From Pseudomonas sp. BGr12 (GTDB lineage Bacteria > Pseudomonadota > Gammaproteobacteria > Pseudomonadales > Pseudomonadaceae): DNA of 64,000 bases. Below, in pieces: positions 41,601-48,084 of this stretch. Made by a program: the position numbers and the translations under genes. Each line of letters begins with the position of its first letter. Position 1 is the stretch's first letter. Where the stretch lies: the NCBI RefSeq assembly GCF_030272895.1, contig NZ_JALRNF010000003.1, positions 62,001 through 126,000 on the forward strand, in the 5' to 3' direction. The notes under the pieces are model-generated. The model was not told the origin of the DNA, made no database searches, and worked only from the letters and a program-made list of their open reading frames with translations.

Positions 41601-42672
41601 CCACCAGTGCCGAGCGTTGCCCCGGCAGCCCCGGCCCCATGTAGCCCATCTCCCGCCCGCCCATGGCATTGGGTTGGCCGGTCAAGGAAAAGGGACCGCT
41701 GCCCGGCCGGCAGAGGGCACCGGTGGCCAGGTGCAGGTTGCACAGTGCGTTGGTTTGCCAGGTGCCATGGATGCTCTGGTTCAGGCCCATGGTCCAGCAG
41801 CTCATCCACTCCGGGGCCTGGCCGATCCATTGCGCGGCCTGGCGGATGTCGGCTTCGGCAAGGCCGGTGATGGCGGCGACTCGCTCGGGGGTGTAATCCT
41901 CGAGAAAGGCCGGCATGGCCTCCCAGCCCTCGGTGTGGCGGGCAATGAAATCGGCGTCGGTGTGGCCGTTCTTGTGCAGCAGGTGCAGCAGGCCGTTGAG
42001 CAGCGCCAGATCGGTGCCGGGGCGGATCTGCAGGAACAGGTCGGCCTTGTCGGCGGTGGCGCTGCGCCGTGGATCGACCACGATCAGCCGGGCGCCGGCC
42101 TTGAGCCGGTCGAGCAGGCGCAGGAACAGGATCGGATGACAGTCGGCCATGTTCGCCCCGATCACCAGGAACACCTCGGCGCGGTCGAAATCCTCATAGC
42201 TGCCCGGTGGCCCGTCGGCCCCCAGCGACAACTTGTAGCCACTGCTGGCGCTGGCCATGCACAGGCGCGAGTTGGACTCGATGTGCCGACTGCGGACGAA
42301 ACCCTTGGCCAACTTGTTGATCAGGTACTGGGCTTCCAGCGACATCTGCCCGGAGACATAAAAGGCCAGGGCATCGGGCCCGTGCTCGTCGACAATGGCC
42401 CGCAGACGCTGCGCGGCCTGCTCGATGGCCGTGTCTACGCCGGTCTGTACCGGATCGCGCTGACGCTCGTTGCGCAGGTAAGCCTGCTCCATGCGCCCGG
42501 AATCGTGCAGCGGCTGGTGGGCGGTCAGGCCCTTGGTGCACAACCGGCCGAAATTGCTCGGGTGCTGTTTGTCGCCGCTGACCTTGGTCACCCGGTTGCC
42601 TTCGACGCTCATGACGATGCCGCAACCGACACCACAATACGGGCAAACACTGCGCACGCTGGTGCTGCTCAT
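38635..42672 (-). CDS. nasA: Assimilatory nitrate reductase fused to CysJ-like flavoprotein (NasA type)
   Basis: A protein of 1345 residues. The N-terminal molybdopterin nitrate reductase part (1-about 740) begins with the [4Fe-4S] ligands CPYCGVGCG and LCTKG, then NSRLCMASASSGY and SCWTMGLNQSIHGTWQTN; the molybdopterin-dinucleotide-binding domain follows (LVLNTGRVQHQWHTLTKTGK). From about 820 there is a flavodoxin-like FMN domain (LLLWASQTGNGQALAEHC). From about 960 there is an FAD/NADPH reductase domain (YSISSSPKQHPGQ, GPGTGVAPFRAFLQER, ending RYLRDVY as in CysJ). The enzyme thus carries its own NADPH-to-molybdenum electron path. The ATG at 42672 (GGAGGTAGGCAG) is chosen; the frame stays open upstream through the tRNA genes but that is not coding. 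Confidence 0.93.
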   Translation of the reverse strand: MSSTSVRSVCPYCGVGCGIVMSVEGNRVTKVSGDKQHPSNFGRLCTKGLTAHQPLHDSGRMEQAYLRNERQRDPVQTGVDTAIEQAAQRLRAIVDEHGPDALAFYVSGQMSLEAQYLINKLAKGFVRSRHIESNSRLCMASASSGYKLSLGADGPPGSYEDFDRAEVFLVIGANMADCHPILFLRLLDRLKAGARLIVVDPRRSATADKADLFLQIRPGTDLALLNGLLHLLHKNGHTDADFIARHTEGWEAMPAFLEDYTPERVAAITGLAEADIRQAAQWIGQAPEWMSCWTMGLNQSIHGTWQTNALCNLHLATGALCRPGSGPFSLTGQPNAMGGREMGYMGPGLPGQRSALVEADRSFVEQLWKIPAGSLRSEAGDGTVALFDSLAAGRIKACWIICSNPVASVANRQQVIDGLQAAELVITQDAFLDTETNRYADILLPAALWAEGEGVMINSERNLTLMSKAIDPPGDSLPDWQIIARIACAMGYAEAFSYADAEAVFEEIRQAWNPATGYDLRGVSYSGLRQAPQQWPCQPQRDNPRSPLRYRNDGLSQALFRDEQGQVPAIAFPTANGKARFFARPWLPPAEQPDDAFPLVLNTGRVQHQWHTLTKTGKVATLNKLDPGPFLEIHPEDATRLGIAEMDQVQVSSRRGKALLPARITTRVLPGNCFAPFHWNDVYGDNLAVNAVTSDAVDPVSLQPAFKYCAVTLERVAGERIPATPIDQEQSAMPTDTLSRLLGLDPRVELALAEDEQQYMQGFVLGLRSAQARLDGVPTLPASAPLAPARRLLVDGLLAGLYSRSAQPQALPLNAPEQARHLLLWASQTGNGQALAEHCAERLRQAGLAVQLSCMEEVAMAQLDGAASLLLIASTFGDGDAPDSGAAFWQSLHGEQASRCAGLPYAVLALGDSSYEQFCGFGRKLDQRLAELGAQRLLERVDCEGDFDEPAGQWLNALLDKLGSTPEPVTTAASAATRFSKQQPLPARLLDNRLLNSPGATKETRQLVFDLADSGLSYQAGDALGVWPRNCPALVDEWLTATRLDARQSVSLKGQADMPLGEALAGYLEIARISPKMLETFARHSSHSSLADLLKPENKAALKDWLWGKQLIDLVHAFDPQLDLDTWLGLLKPLQPRLYSISSSPKQHPGQVHLTVSTVRYGARKGVCSTYLADRVGEDKVRIFTQPTSHFRLPEDSSAPVIMVGPGTGVAPFRAFLQERQATGATGRNWLLFGEQKAASDFYYRDELLAWQRDGHLTRLDTAFSRDQAEKIYVQQRMLEQGAELWRWLEEGGHFYVCGDAERMARDVDAALKQVVREHGALSIEQAEAYVSELSRSKRYLRDVY

Positions 42673-42693
42673 CTGCCTACCTCCTGCTTGCGC

Positions 42694-42755
42694 AAACAAA
42701 AAGGCGCCCTGCTGCCCCGGCTTGTGAAAACAAGCAGGAGCAACACGGCGCCTTT
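42694..42755 (-). terminator. Attenuator terminator in the nasA leader
   Basis: Long hairpin: outer arms AAAGGCGCC / GGCGCCTTT, a middle stem TGTTGCTCC / GGGGCAGCA and an apical GCTTGT / ACAAGC, followed by TTGTTT on the minus strand. It ends about 20 bases before the nasA start. Its 5' arm overlaps hexaloop hairpin 2. Confidence 0.85.
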
Positions 42756-42761
42756 GTCGTG
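42744..42761 (-). promoter_or_regulatory. ANTAR-type hexaloop hairpin 2, nasA leader
   Basis: The RNA reads CACGAC-AAAGGC-GCCGUG, with one A-C mismatch in the stem and the same loop AAAGGC (A1, G4) as hairpin 2 of the nirB leader. It competes with the terminator. Confidence 0.75.
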
Positions 42762-42766
42762 AACGG

Positions 42767-42786
42767 GGCAATCTGCGTTGATTGCC
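42767..42786 (-). promoter_or_regulatory. ANTAR-type hexaloop hairpin 1, nasA leader
   Basis: The RNA reads GGCAAUC-AACGCA-GAUUGCC: a perfect seven-base-pair stem and a six-base loop with A1 and G4, five bases upstream of hairpin 2. Confidence 0.85.
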
Positions 42787-42801
42787 GGATAGACAGGCAT
42801 A

Positions 42802-42818
42802 AGCAAGGCCCGCGCCAG
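42802..42818 (-). promoter_or_regulatory. Sigma54 promoter of nasA
   Basis: CTGGCGCGGGCCTTGCT on the minus strand matches YTGGCACGRNNNTTGCW with one change (A to G) and GG/GC ten bases apart. The start site would be near 42791, giving a leader of about 119 bases. Confidence 0.8.
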
Positions 42819-42931
42819 TTTGCGCAGCCCTGAAAAGACGTGGGGTGATCCCGCAACAGCACGGCACAGGCGCACCGACTTGGGGAGAACTGCACCATGG
42901 CGAGGCACGATGGCTGTCAGAAGGCAGAAAC

Positions 42932-42957
42932 AAAAAAAGCGACCCTAAGGTCGCTTT
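42932..42957 (-). terminator. Terminator of the tRNA operon
   Basis: Stem AAAGCGACC / GGTCGCTTT with a four-base loop, followed on the minus strand by a seven-T run. It lies 44 bases after the tRNA-Asp 3' end and upstream of the nasA promoter. Confidence 0.9.
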
Positions 42958-43000
42958 CTCTGTTGCTTCCGGGTGTTCAGTGGGCCCTGGAAGCGATATA

Positions 43001-43077
43001 TGGCGCGGCGGACGGGACTCGAACCCGCGACCCCCGGCGTGACAGGCCGGTATTCTAACCGACTGAACTACCGCCGC
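43001..43077 (-). tRNA. tRNA-Asp (anticodon GUC)
   Basis: A cloverleaf of 77 bases with acceptor GCGGCGG / CCGCCGC, encoded CCA, anticodon loop CCTGTCACG and T-arm GGTTCGAGTCC. The acceptor is unusually GC-rich but fully paired. It is second in a two-tRNA operon. Confidence 0.95.
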
Positions 43078-43093
43078 GCGATACACTGAGAGA

Positions 43094-43169
43094 TGGTGGG
43101 TGATGACGGGATCGAACCGCCGACCCTCTGCTTGTAAGGCAGATGCTCTCCCGGCTGAGCTAATCACCC
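43094..43169 (-). tRNA. tRNA-Val (anticodon UAC)
   Basis: A cloverleaf of 76 bases beginning GGGTGATTAGCTCAG, anticodon loop CCTTACAAG, T-arm GGTTCGATCCC and encoded CCA. It lies 16 bases upstream of tRNA-Asp in the same transcript. Confidence 0.95.
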
Positions 43170-43190
43170 TTTCGTCTCGGTGTGGCGCGC

Positions 43191-43219
43191 ATTCTACGGA
43201 GCACCGATTACTCTGGCAA
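43191..43219 (-). promoter_or_regulatory. Sigma70 promoter of the tRNA-Val/Asp operon
   Basis: On the minus strand TTGCCA and TAGAAT are separated by exactly 17 bases and followed by a GC-rich discriminator (GCGCGCC), as in stringently controlled stable-RNA promoters. Confidence 0.8.
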
Positions 43220-43329
43220 GCACTTTTTTAAAAATTTTTTTCAGGCGTTCCAAAGACTTAGCAGACTTGGCCTGAAGCGCCCGCTCGGAGAATAATGCCC
43301 TCCTTATGTATTAAGGAGAGATTCACCCA

Positions 43330-44250
43330 ATGTGGTTCAAAAACCTGCTGACCTACCGCCTGACCCAGGATGTCCCGTTCGATCCCGAAGCGCTGGAAAC
43401 CGCACTGGCCAGCAAGCCGGCGCGCCCTTGCGCCAGCCAGGAGTTGACCACTTACGGTTTCGTCGCCCCGTTCGGCAAAGGCGAGGATGCGCCCCTGGTC
43501 CACGTCAGCGGTGACTTCCTGCTGATCGCCGCACGCAAGGAAGAACGTATCCTGCCGGGTAGCGTGGTGCGCGATGCGGTCAAGGAGAAGATCGACGAGA
43601 TCGAAGCCGAGCAGATGCGCAAGGTCTATAAGAAGGAGCGCGACCAGATCAAGGACGAGATCATCCAGGCCTTCCTGCCGCGCGCCTTTATCCGCCGCTC
43701 GATGATCTTCGCCGCCATTGCCCCCAAGCAGGGCCTGATCCTGGTCAACTCGGCCAGCGCCAAGCGTGCCGAAGACCTGCTCTCGACCCTGCGCGAAGTG
43801 ATGGGTTCGCTGCCGGTGCGTCCGGTCACCGTGAAGATCGCCCCGAGCGCGACCATGACCGACTGGGTCAAGACCCAGCAGGCGGCGCCGGACTTCTTCG
43901 TCCTCGACGAATGCGAACTGCGCGACACCCACGAAGACGGTGGCATCGTGCGCTGCAAGCGCCAGGACCTGACCAGCGACGAGATCCAGCTGCACCTGGG
44001 TACCGGCAAGGTGGTGACCCAACTGTCCCTGGCCTGGCAGGACAAGCTGTCGTTCGTGCTCGACGACAAGATGGTGATCAAGCGCCTGCGCTTTGAAGAA
44101 CTGCTGCAGGACCAGGCCGAAGAAGACGGCGGCGATGAAGCCCTGGGCCAGCTCGATGCCAGCTTCACCCTGATGATGCTGACCTTCGGCGAGTTCCTGC
44201 CGGCGCTGTTCGAAGCGCTGGGCGGCGAAGAGATTCCGCAGGGGATCTGA
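43330..44250 (+). CDS. rdgC: Recombination-associated protein RdgC
   Basis: A protein of 306 residues, the normal length. The family start [18 protein letters not shown] and the internal blocks [20 protein letters not shown] and [37 protein letters not shown] are clear. RdgC forms a ring-shaped dimer that binds duplex DNA and limits RecA activity. It has a good ribosome-binding site (AAGGAGAG). It stands alone between the tRNA operon and a REP pair. Confidence 0.96.
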   Translation: MWFKNLLTYRLTQDVPFDPEALETALASKPARPCASQELTTYGFVAPFGKGEDAPLVHVSGDFLLIAARKEERILPGSVVRDAVKEKIDEIEAEQMRKVYKKERDQIKDEIIQAFLPRAFIRRSMIFAAIAPKQGLILVNSASAKRAEDLLSTLREVMGSLPVRPVTVKIAPSATMTDWVKTQQAAPDFFVLDECELRDTHEDGGIVRCKRQDLTSDEIQLHLGTGKVVTQLSLAWQDKLSFVLDDKMVIKRLRFEELLQDQAEEDGGDEALGQLDASFTLMMLTFGEFLPALFEALGGEEIPQGI

Positions 44251-44280
44251 TCACCTCGATCGCGGGACATGCACCGCCTC

Positions 44281-44352
44281 TGTGGGAGCGGGCTTGTCCC
44301 GCGATTGCGTACCGTCAGTAATACCGCATCGCGGGGCAAGCCCGCTCCCACA
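44281..44352. repeat. REP pair 10
   Basis: Short-type arms 44281-44305 and 44328-44352 in inverse orientation; a degenerate third arm (ATCGCGGGACATGCACCG) precedes them at 44259-44280. Confidence 0.88.
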
Positions 44353-44394
44353 GACTTGCCCAAGAATTCTAGATTGGGCACTATATTGCCCACT

Positions 44395-44444
44395 GTGGGG
44401 ACGACCTCACGACGCTTTGCGTGATCATTCCGGGGGACGGCCCC
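44395..44444 (+). promoter_or_regulatory. Guanidine-II (mini-ykkC) riboswitch
   Basis: Two hairpins with the diagnostic ACGR loops: GUGGGG-ACGA-CCUCAC (44395-44410) and GGGG-ACGG-CCCC (44433-44444), separated by 22 bases. They lie 22 bases upstream of the gdx start codon, just before the ribosome-binding site (GATGGAGC). In this class guanidinium stabilises both loops and releases the ribosome-binding site, switching the exporter on. Confidence 0.92.
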
Positions 44445-44466
44445 ATCACTTTGATGGAGCTTTTGC

Positions 44467-44784
44467 ATGTCCTGGATCATCCTGTTTTTCGCCGGCCTGT
44501 TCGAAGTAGGCTGGGCTGTCGGGCTCAAGTACACCGACGGTTTCACCCGCCCCCTGCCCACCATCCTCACCGTTGGCGCCATGGTCATCAGCCTCGGCTT
44601 GCTGGGCCTGGCCATGAAGGAGCTGCCCCTGGGCACTGCCTACGCCATCTGGACCGGTGTCGGTGCAGTCGGCACGGTGATCGCCGGCATCATCCTGTTC
44701 GGCGAATCCATGGCGCTGGTGCGCCTGGCCAGTGTCGCGCTGATCGTCAGCGGCCTGGTCGGCCTCAAGGTCAGCACCAGCTGA
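44467..44784 (+). CDS. gdx: Guanidinium exporter Gdx (SugE-type SMR)
   Basis: A protein of 105 residues with four membrane helices. The membrane-embedded Glu13 lies in the context [19 protein letters not shown] and the segment [20 protein letters not shown] is typical of the Gdx branch rather than EmrE. It works as a dual-topology dimer exchanging guanidinium for protons. The riboswitch directly upstream confirms the substrate. A short hairpin GGTCAGC/GCTGACC overlaps the stop codon. Confidence 0.95.
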   Translation: MSWIILFFAGLFEVGWAVGLKYTDGFTRPLPTILTVGAMVISLGLLGLAMKELPLGTAYAIWTGVGAVGTVIAGIILFGESMALVRLASVALIVSGLVGLKVSTS

Positions 44785-44800
44785 CCTGACCCCTCCCCTC

Positions 44801-46675
44801 CTAGCGCACGTCGCCACGCAACTGGCTGACCCGCTCACGCAGCATCGCCGGCTGCGCCGATTCCACCGGAACGGCGTCGCCGGCCACCAGGGTCACCCGC
44901 GACCACAAGCGACGGAAAAAACCCTTGGCCGGATCGCGGCTGAAGAAGCTGCCCCACAAGCCCTGCAGGGCCATGGGAATCACCGGCACCGGGGTCTGCT
45001 CGATGATCCGGCTCAAGCCGCCCTTGAACTCGTCGATCTCGCCATCGCTGGTCAACTTGCCTTCCGGGAAGATGCACACCAACTCGCCCGCCGCCAGGTA
45101 CGCGGCAATCTGCTTGAACGCCTGCTCGTAGGTGCGGGCATCTTCGTTGCGCCCGGCGATGGGAATGGCGCCGGCGGTGCGGAAGATGAAGTTGAGCACC
45201 GGCAAGCGGTAGATCTTGTAGTACATGACAAAGCGGATCGGCCGGCGCACGGCCCCGCCGATCAGCAGCGCATCGACGAACGACACGTGGTTGCACACCA
45301 GCAACGCCGCGCCTTGATCCGGAATCAACTGCAAGTCACGGTGCTTGACCCGGTACATGGAATGGCTGAGCAGCCAGATCATGAAACGCATGGTGAACTC
45401 GGGGACGATGCGGAAGATGTAGGCGTTGACGCCGATATTGAGCAACGACACCACCAGGAACAGCTGGGGAATGCTCAGCTCGGCCAGGCTCAGCAGGACG
45501 ATGGTGACGATGGCCGACACCACCATGAACAGCGCATTGAGGATGTTGTTGGCGGCGATCACCCGCGAGCGCTCCTGCACCGGAGTGCGCGACTGGATCA
45601 GGGCATACAGCGGCACGATATAGAAGCCGCCGAAAATCCCCAGGCCGACGATCGCCAGCAAAATCCACCAGGCTTCGGCCATGCCCAGCAGGACCAGCCA
45701 GTCATGGGGCGTCGCGGCCGCCGGGACATCCCCCGAATGCCACCACCAGAGCAAGCCGAACAGGGTCAGGCCGAAGGAGCCGAACGGCACCAGGCCGATT
45801 TCCACCTTGTGCCCGCTCAAGCGCTCACAGAGCAGGGAGCCCAGGGCGATGCCCACCGAAAACAGGGTCAGTACCAGGGTGACCACGGTCTCGTCGCCAT
45901 GCAGCCAGTCCTTGGCGTAGGCCGGAATCTGGGTCAGGTAGATGGCGCCAACGAACCAGAACCACGAGTTGCCGACAATCGAGCGCGACACCGCCGGAGT
46001 CTGGCCCAGGCCCAGGCGCAGGGTCGCCCAGGACTGGGTGAAGATGTTCCAGTCCAGTTTCATCTGCGGCGATGCGGCGGCGGCCCGGGGAATCCAGCGG
46101 CTGGACAGGTAGCCCAGCACCGCCACCGCGACCACGGCGCAAGCCACCACCGGCGCATAGTGGGTGTTGGACATCATGATCCCGGCGCCAATGGTGCCGG
46201 CCAGGATCGCCAGGAAGGTACCCATTTCCACCAGGCCGTTACCGCCGACCAGCTCCTGCTCATGCAGGGCCTGGGGCAGGATCGAGTACTTGACCGGGCC
46301 GAACAGCGCCGAATGGGTGCCCATGGCGAACAGCGCCAGCAGCATCAGGCTCAGGTGGTTGGTCAGAAAGCCGACGGCACCGATGGCCATGATGCCGATT
46401 TCGGCCAGCTTGATCAGGCGGATCAGCGCATCCTTGGCGTATTTCTCGCCAAACTGTCCGGCCAGGGCCGAGAACAGGAAGAACGGCAGGATGAACAACA
46501 AGGCGCAGAGGTTGATCCAGATCGAGCGGTCACCCTCGATCGCCAGCTTGTAGAGAATCGCCAGGATCAGCGACTGCTTGAACAGGTTGTCGTTGAAGGC
46601 GCCCAGCGACTGGGTGATGAAGAACGGCAGGAAGCGTCGTTTGCCAAGGAGGCTGAATTGCGAGGCTTGACTCAT
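44801..46675 (-). CDS. MFS transporter fused to 1-acyl-glycerophosphate acyltransferase domain
   Basis: A protein of 624 residues from the ATG at 46675. Residues 1-about 420 form a 12-helix MFS unit of the LplT type (FITQSLGAFNDNLFKQSLILAILY, FALFAMGTHSALFGPVKYSILPQ). Residues about 430-624 form a PlsC-like acyltransferase with NHVSFVD (HX4D motif) and FPEGKLT. LplT flips lysophospholipids inward and the acyltransferase re-acylates them, so the fusion is predicted to recycle lysophospholipids at the inner membrane. E. coli uses separate LplT and Aas, and the acyl-ACP synthetase part of Aas is absent here. It ends 17 bases from the convergent gdx gene. Confidence 0.88.
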   Translation of the reverse strand: MSQASQFSLLGKRRFLPFFITQSLGAFNDNLFKQSLILAILYKLAIEGDRSIWINLCALLFILPFFLFSALAGQFGEKYAKDALIRLIKLAEIGIMAIGAVGFLTNHLSLMLLALFAMGTHSALFGPVKYSILPQALHEQELVGGNGLVEMGTFLAILAGTIGAGIMMSNTHYAPVVACAVVAVAVLGYLSSRWIPRAAAASPQMKLDWNIFTQSWATLRLGLGQTPAVSRSIVGNSWFWFVGAIYLTQIPAYAKDWLHGDETVVTLVLTLFSVGIALGSLLCERLSGHKVEIGLVPFGSFGLTLFGLLWWWHSGDVPAAATPHDWLVLLGMAEAWWILLAIVGLGIFGGFYIVPLYALIQSRTPVQERSRVIAANNILNALFMVVSAIVTIVLLSLAELSIPQLFLVVSLLNIGVNAYIFRIVPEFTMRFMIWLLSHSMYRVKHRDLQLIPDQGAALLVCNHVSFVDALLIGGAVRRPIRFVMYYKIYRLPVLNFIFRTAGAIPIAGRNEDARTYEQAFKQIAAYLAAGELVCIFPEGKLTSDGEIDEFKGGLSRIIEQTPVPVIPMALQGLWGSFFSRDPAKGFFRRLWSRVTLVAGDAVPVESAQPAMLRERVSQLRGDVR

Positions 46676-46754
46676 CAATCGTGTACCTGAGGGTGGCTTT
46701 GTTGTAAGAGGCACGCAGGCCGCACAAAGCCACACTCACTCAGGTAAATGCAAT

Positions 46755-47900
46755 CTACTTGTGTAACCCGGCAAGACATGGCGAGACGAACAGCTCACCG
46801 CGCCAGGCGCCGCGCAGGGTCAGGCTGGCGACCATCATCCACAGCGCGGCGAGCATCACCACCAGCACCAGGCCCATGTGCTGGAAGAACGCCAGCCCCA
46901 GCCAGGCACCGAGCTTGAGGGTCGCCAGGCTGTAGACGCCCAGCGGGAAGGTGAAGCCCCACCAGCCCAGATTGAACGGCATGCCATGGCGGATATAGCG
47001 CAGGGTGATCAGCACGGCGGTGAGCAACCACCACAGCCCCGCGCCCCACAACACGATACCGGCCACCAGGCCCAGACCGCGGGCAATCTCGCCCAGTTCA
47101 CCGAAGCCGTTGGCGGCGAAGATCGCCGGGGCATCGGCGCCCAGCAGCAACATGCCCAGCGCCCCGGTACCGATGGGGCCCAGCGCCAGCCAGCTGGAGG
47201 CGGCCATGTTGGCATGGGGCAGCTTGTGCAGGGCCATGCGCAGCATGAGGATGGTCAGGATGCTGAAGGCCACCGGCAGCGACACTGCCCACAATACATA
47301 GCTGGTGATCAGCACCAGGAACTGGGCATGGGCGTCGAGCAGGTGTGGCGCCAGCTGGCCGCCACTGGCGGCGGCGACTTCAGCGGCCACCACCGGCAGC
47401 AGCCAGACCGCGGTCATCTGGTCGATGCTGTGCTCCTGGCGGGTGAACATCAGGTAGGGAATGGCCACGCCGCACAGCAGCGCCAGGGCGACATCGAACC
47501 ACCACAAGGCCTCGACCCAGGGCACGATGCCCTCGCCCCAGCGGTTGATGCCGAACAGCAGAAAGCCGTTGAGGATGGTCGCCAGCCCCATGGGGATGGT
47601 GCCGAAGAACATCGACACGGTGGAGTGGGCGAAGATCCGCCGGGCCTCATCGAAGAACAGCACCCAGCGTGCGGTGTAGAGCACGCTGAACAGCACGAAC
47701 AGGCAAATGGTCAGCCACCACAGGGCTTCGGCCACGCCGTGCAGGCTGTTCATGCCCAGTTGCATCAGGGCCAGGGCCAGCACCCCGGTGCCCATGGTCG
47801 CGGCAAACCAGTTGGGGGTGAATTGACGGATCACTTCCCGCGGGTGAGCCAGGTGGCTCAACGGGCGAAACGGGGAAGCGGTGTGTTGCAGGCAAGCCAT
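46755..47900 (-). CDS. TDT/SLAC1-family membrane transporter (tellurite-resistance/dicarboxylate type)
   Basis: A protein of 381 residues from the ATG at 47900 (AGGAGACCTGACC upstream) with ten predicted helices. The opening REVIRQFTPNWFAATMGTGVLALAL carries the FTPNWFAATMGTG signature of the TDT family, and LPVVAAEVAAASGG is another family block. Members export sulfite, transport C4-dicarboxylates or act as anion channels; the substrate here is open. No sulfite or tellurite gene is adjacent. Confidence 0.85.
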   Translation of the reverse strand: MACLQHTASPFRPLSHLAHPREVIRQFTPNWFAATMGTGVLALALMQLGMNSLHGVAEALWWLTICLFVLFSVLYTARWVLFFDEARRIFAHSTVSMFFGTIPMGLATILNGFLLFGINRWGEGIVPWVEALWWFDVALALLCGVAIPYLMFTRQEHSIDQMTAVWLLPVVAAEVAAASGGQLAPHLLDAHAQFLVLITSYVLWAVSLPVAFSILTILMLRMALHKLPHANMAASSWLALGPIGTGALGMLLLGADAPAIFAANGFGELGEIARGLGLVAGIVLWGAGLWWLLTAVLITLRYIRHGMPFNLGWWGFTFPLGVYSLATLKLGAWLGLAFFQHMGLVLVVMLAALWMMVASLTLRGAWRGELFVSPCLAGLHK

Positions 47901-48084
47901 GGTCAGGTCTCCTGTTGTCCAGTGAGGTGTGACCATCTTATGCCCGTAAAGAATATCCATATAACGGGTATTTTCTCTATCTGTTATCTATTTTGTAGAT
48001 ATAGACATCCACTGTTACATCACCGGTGCCCAGGCGTATGCTGGGAGCCGGACGGCTTACTGCACTAATAACAAGGAAGTGACA

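Noticed and set aside
42673..43167. N-terminal extension of nasA through the leader and both tRNA genes
   Set aside because: The frame is open by chance; the conserved protein begins at 42672 behind a strong ribosome-binding site, and the extension crosses two tRNAs, a terminator, a sigma54 promoter and the attenuator.
43001..43169. Integration site of a mobile element in the tRNA genes
   Set aside because: Both tRNAs are complete, no direct repeat of their 3' ends was noticed, and no integrase gene is in the window.
44769..44786. Terminator at the gdx stop codon
   Set aside because: A perfect seven-base stem overlaps the stop codon but has no T-run, so only a weak structural element can be claimed.
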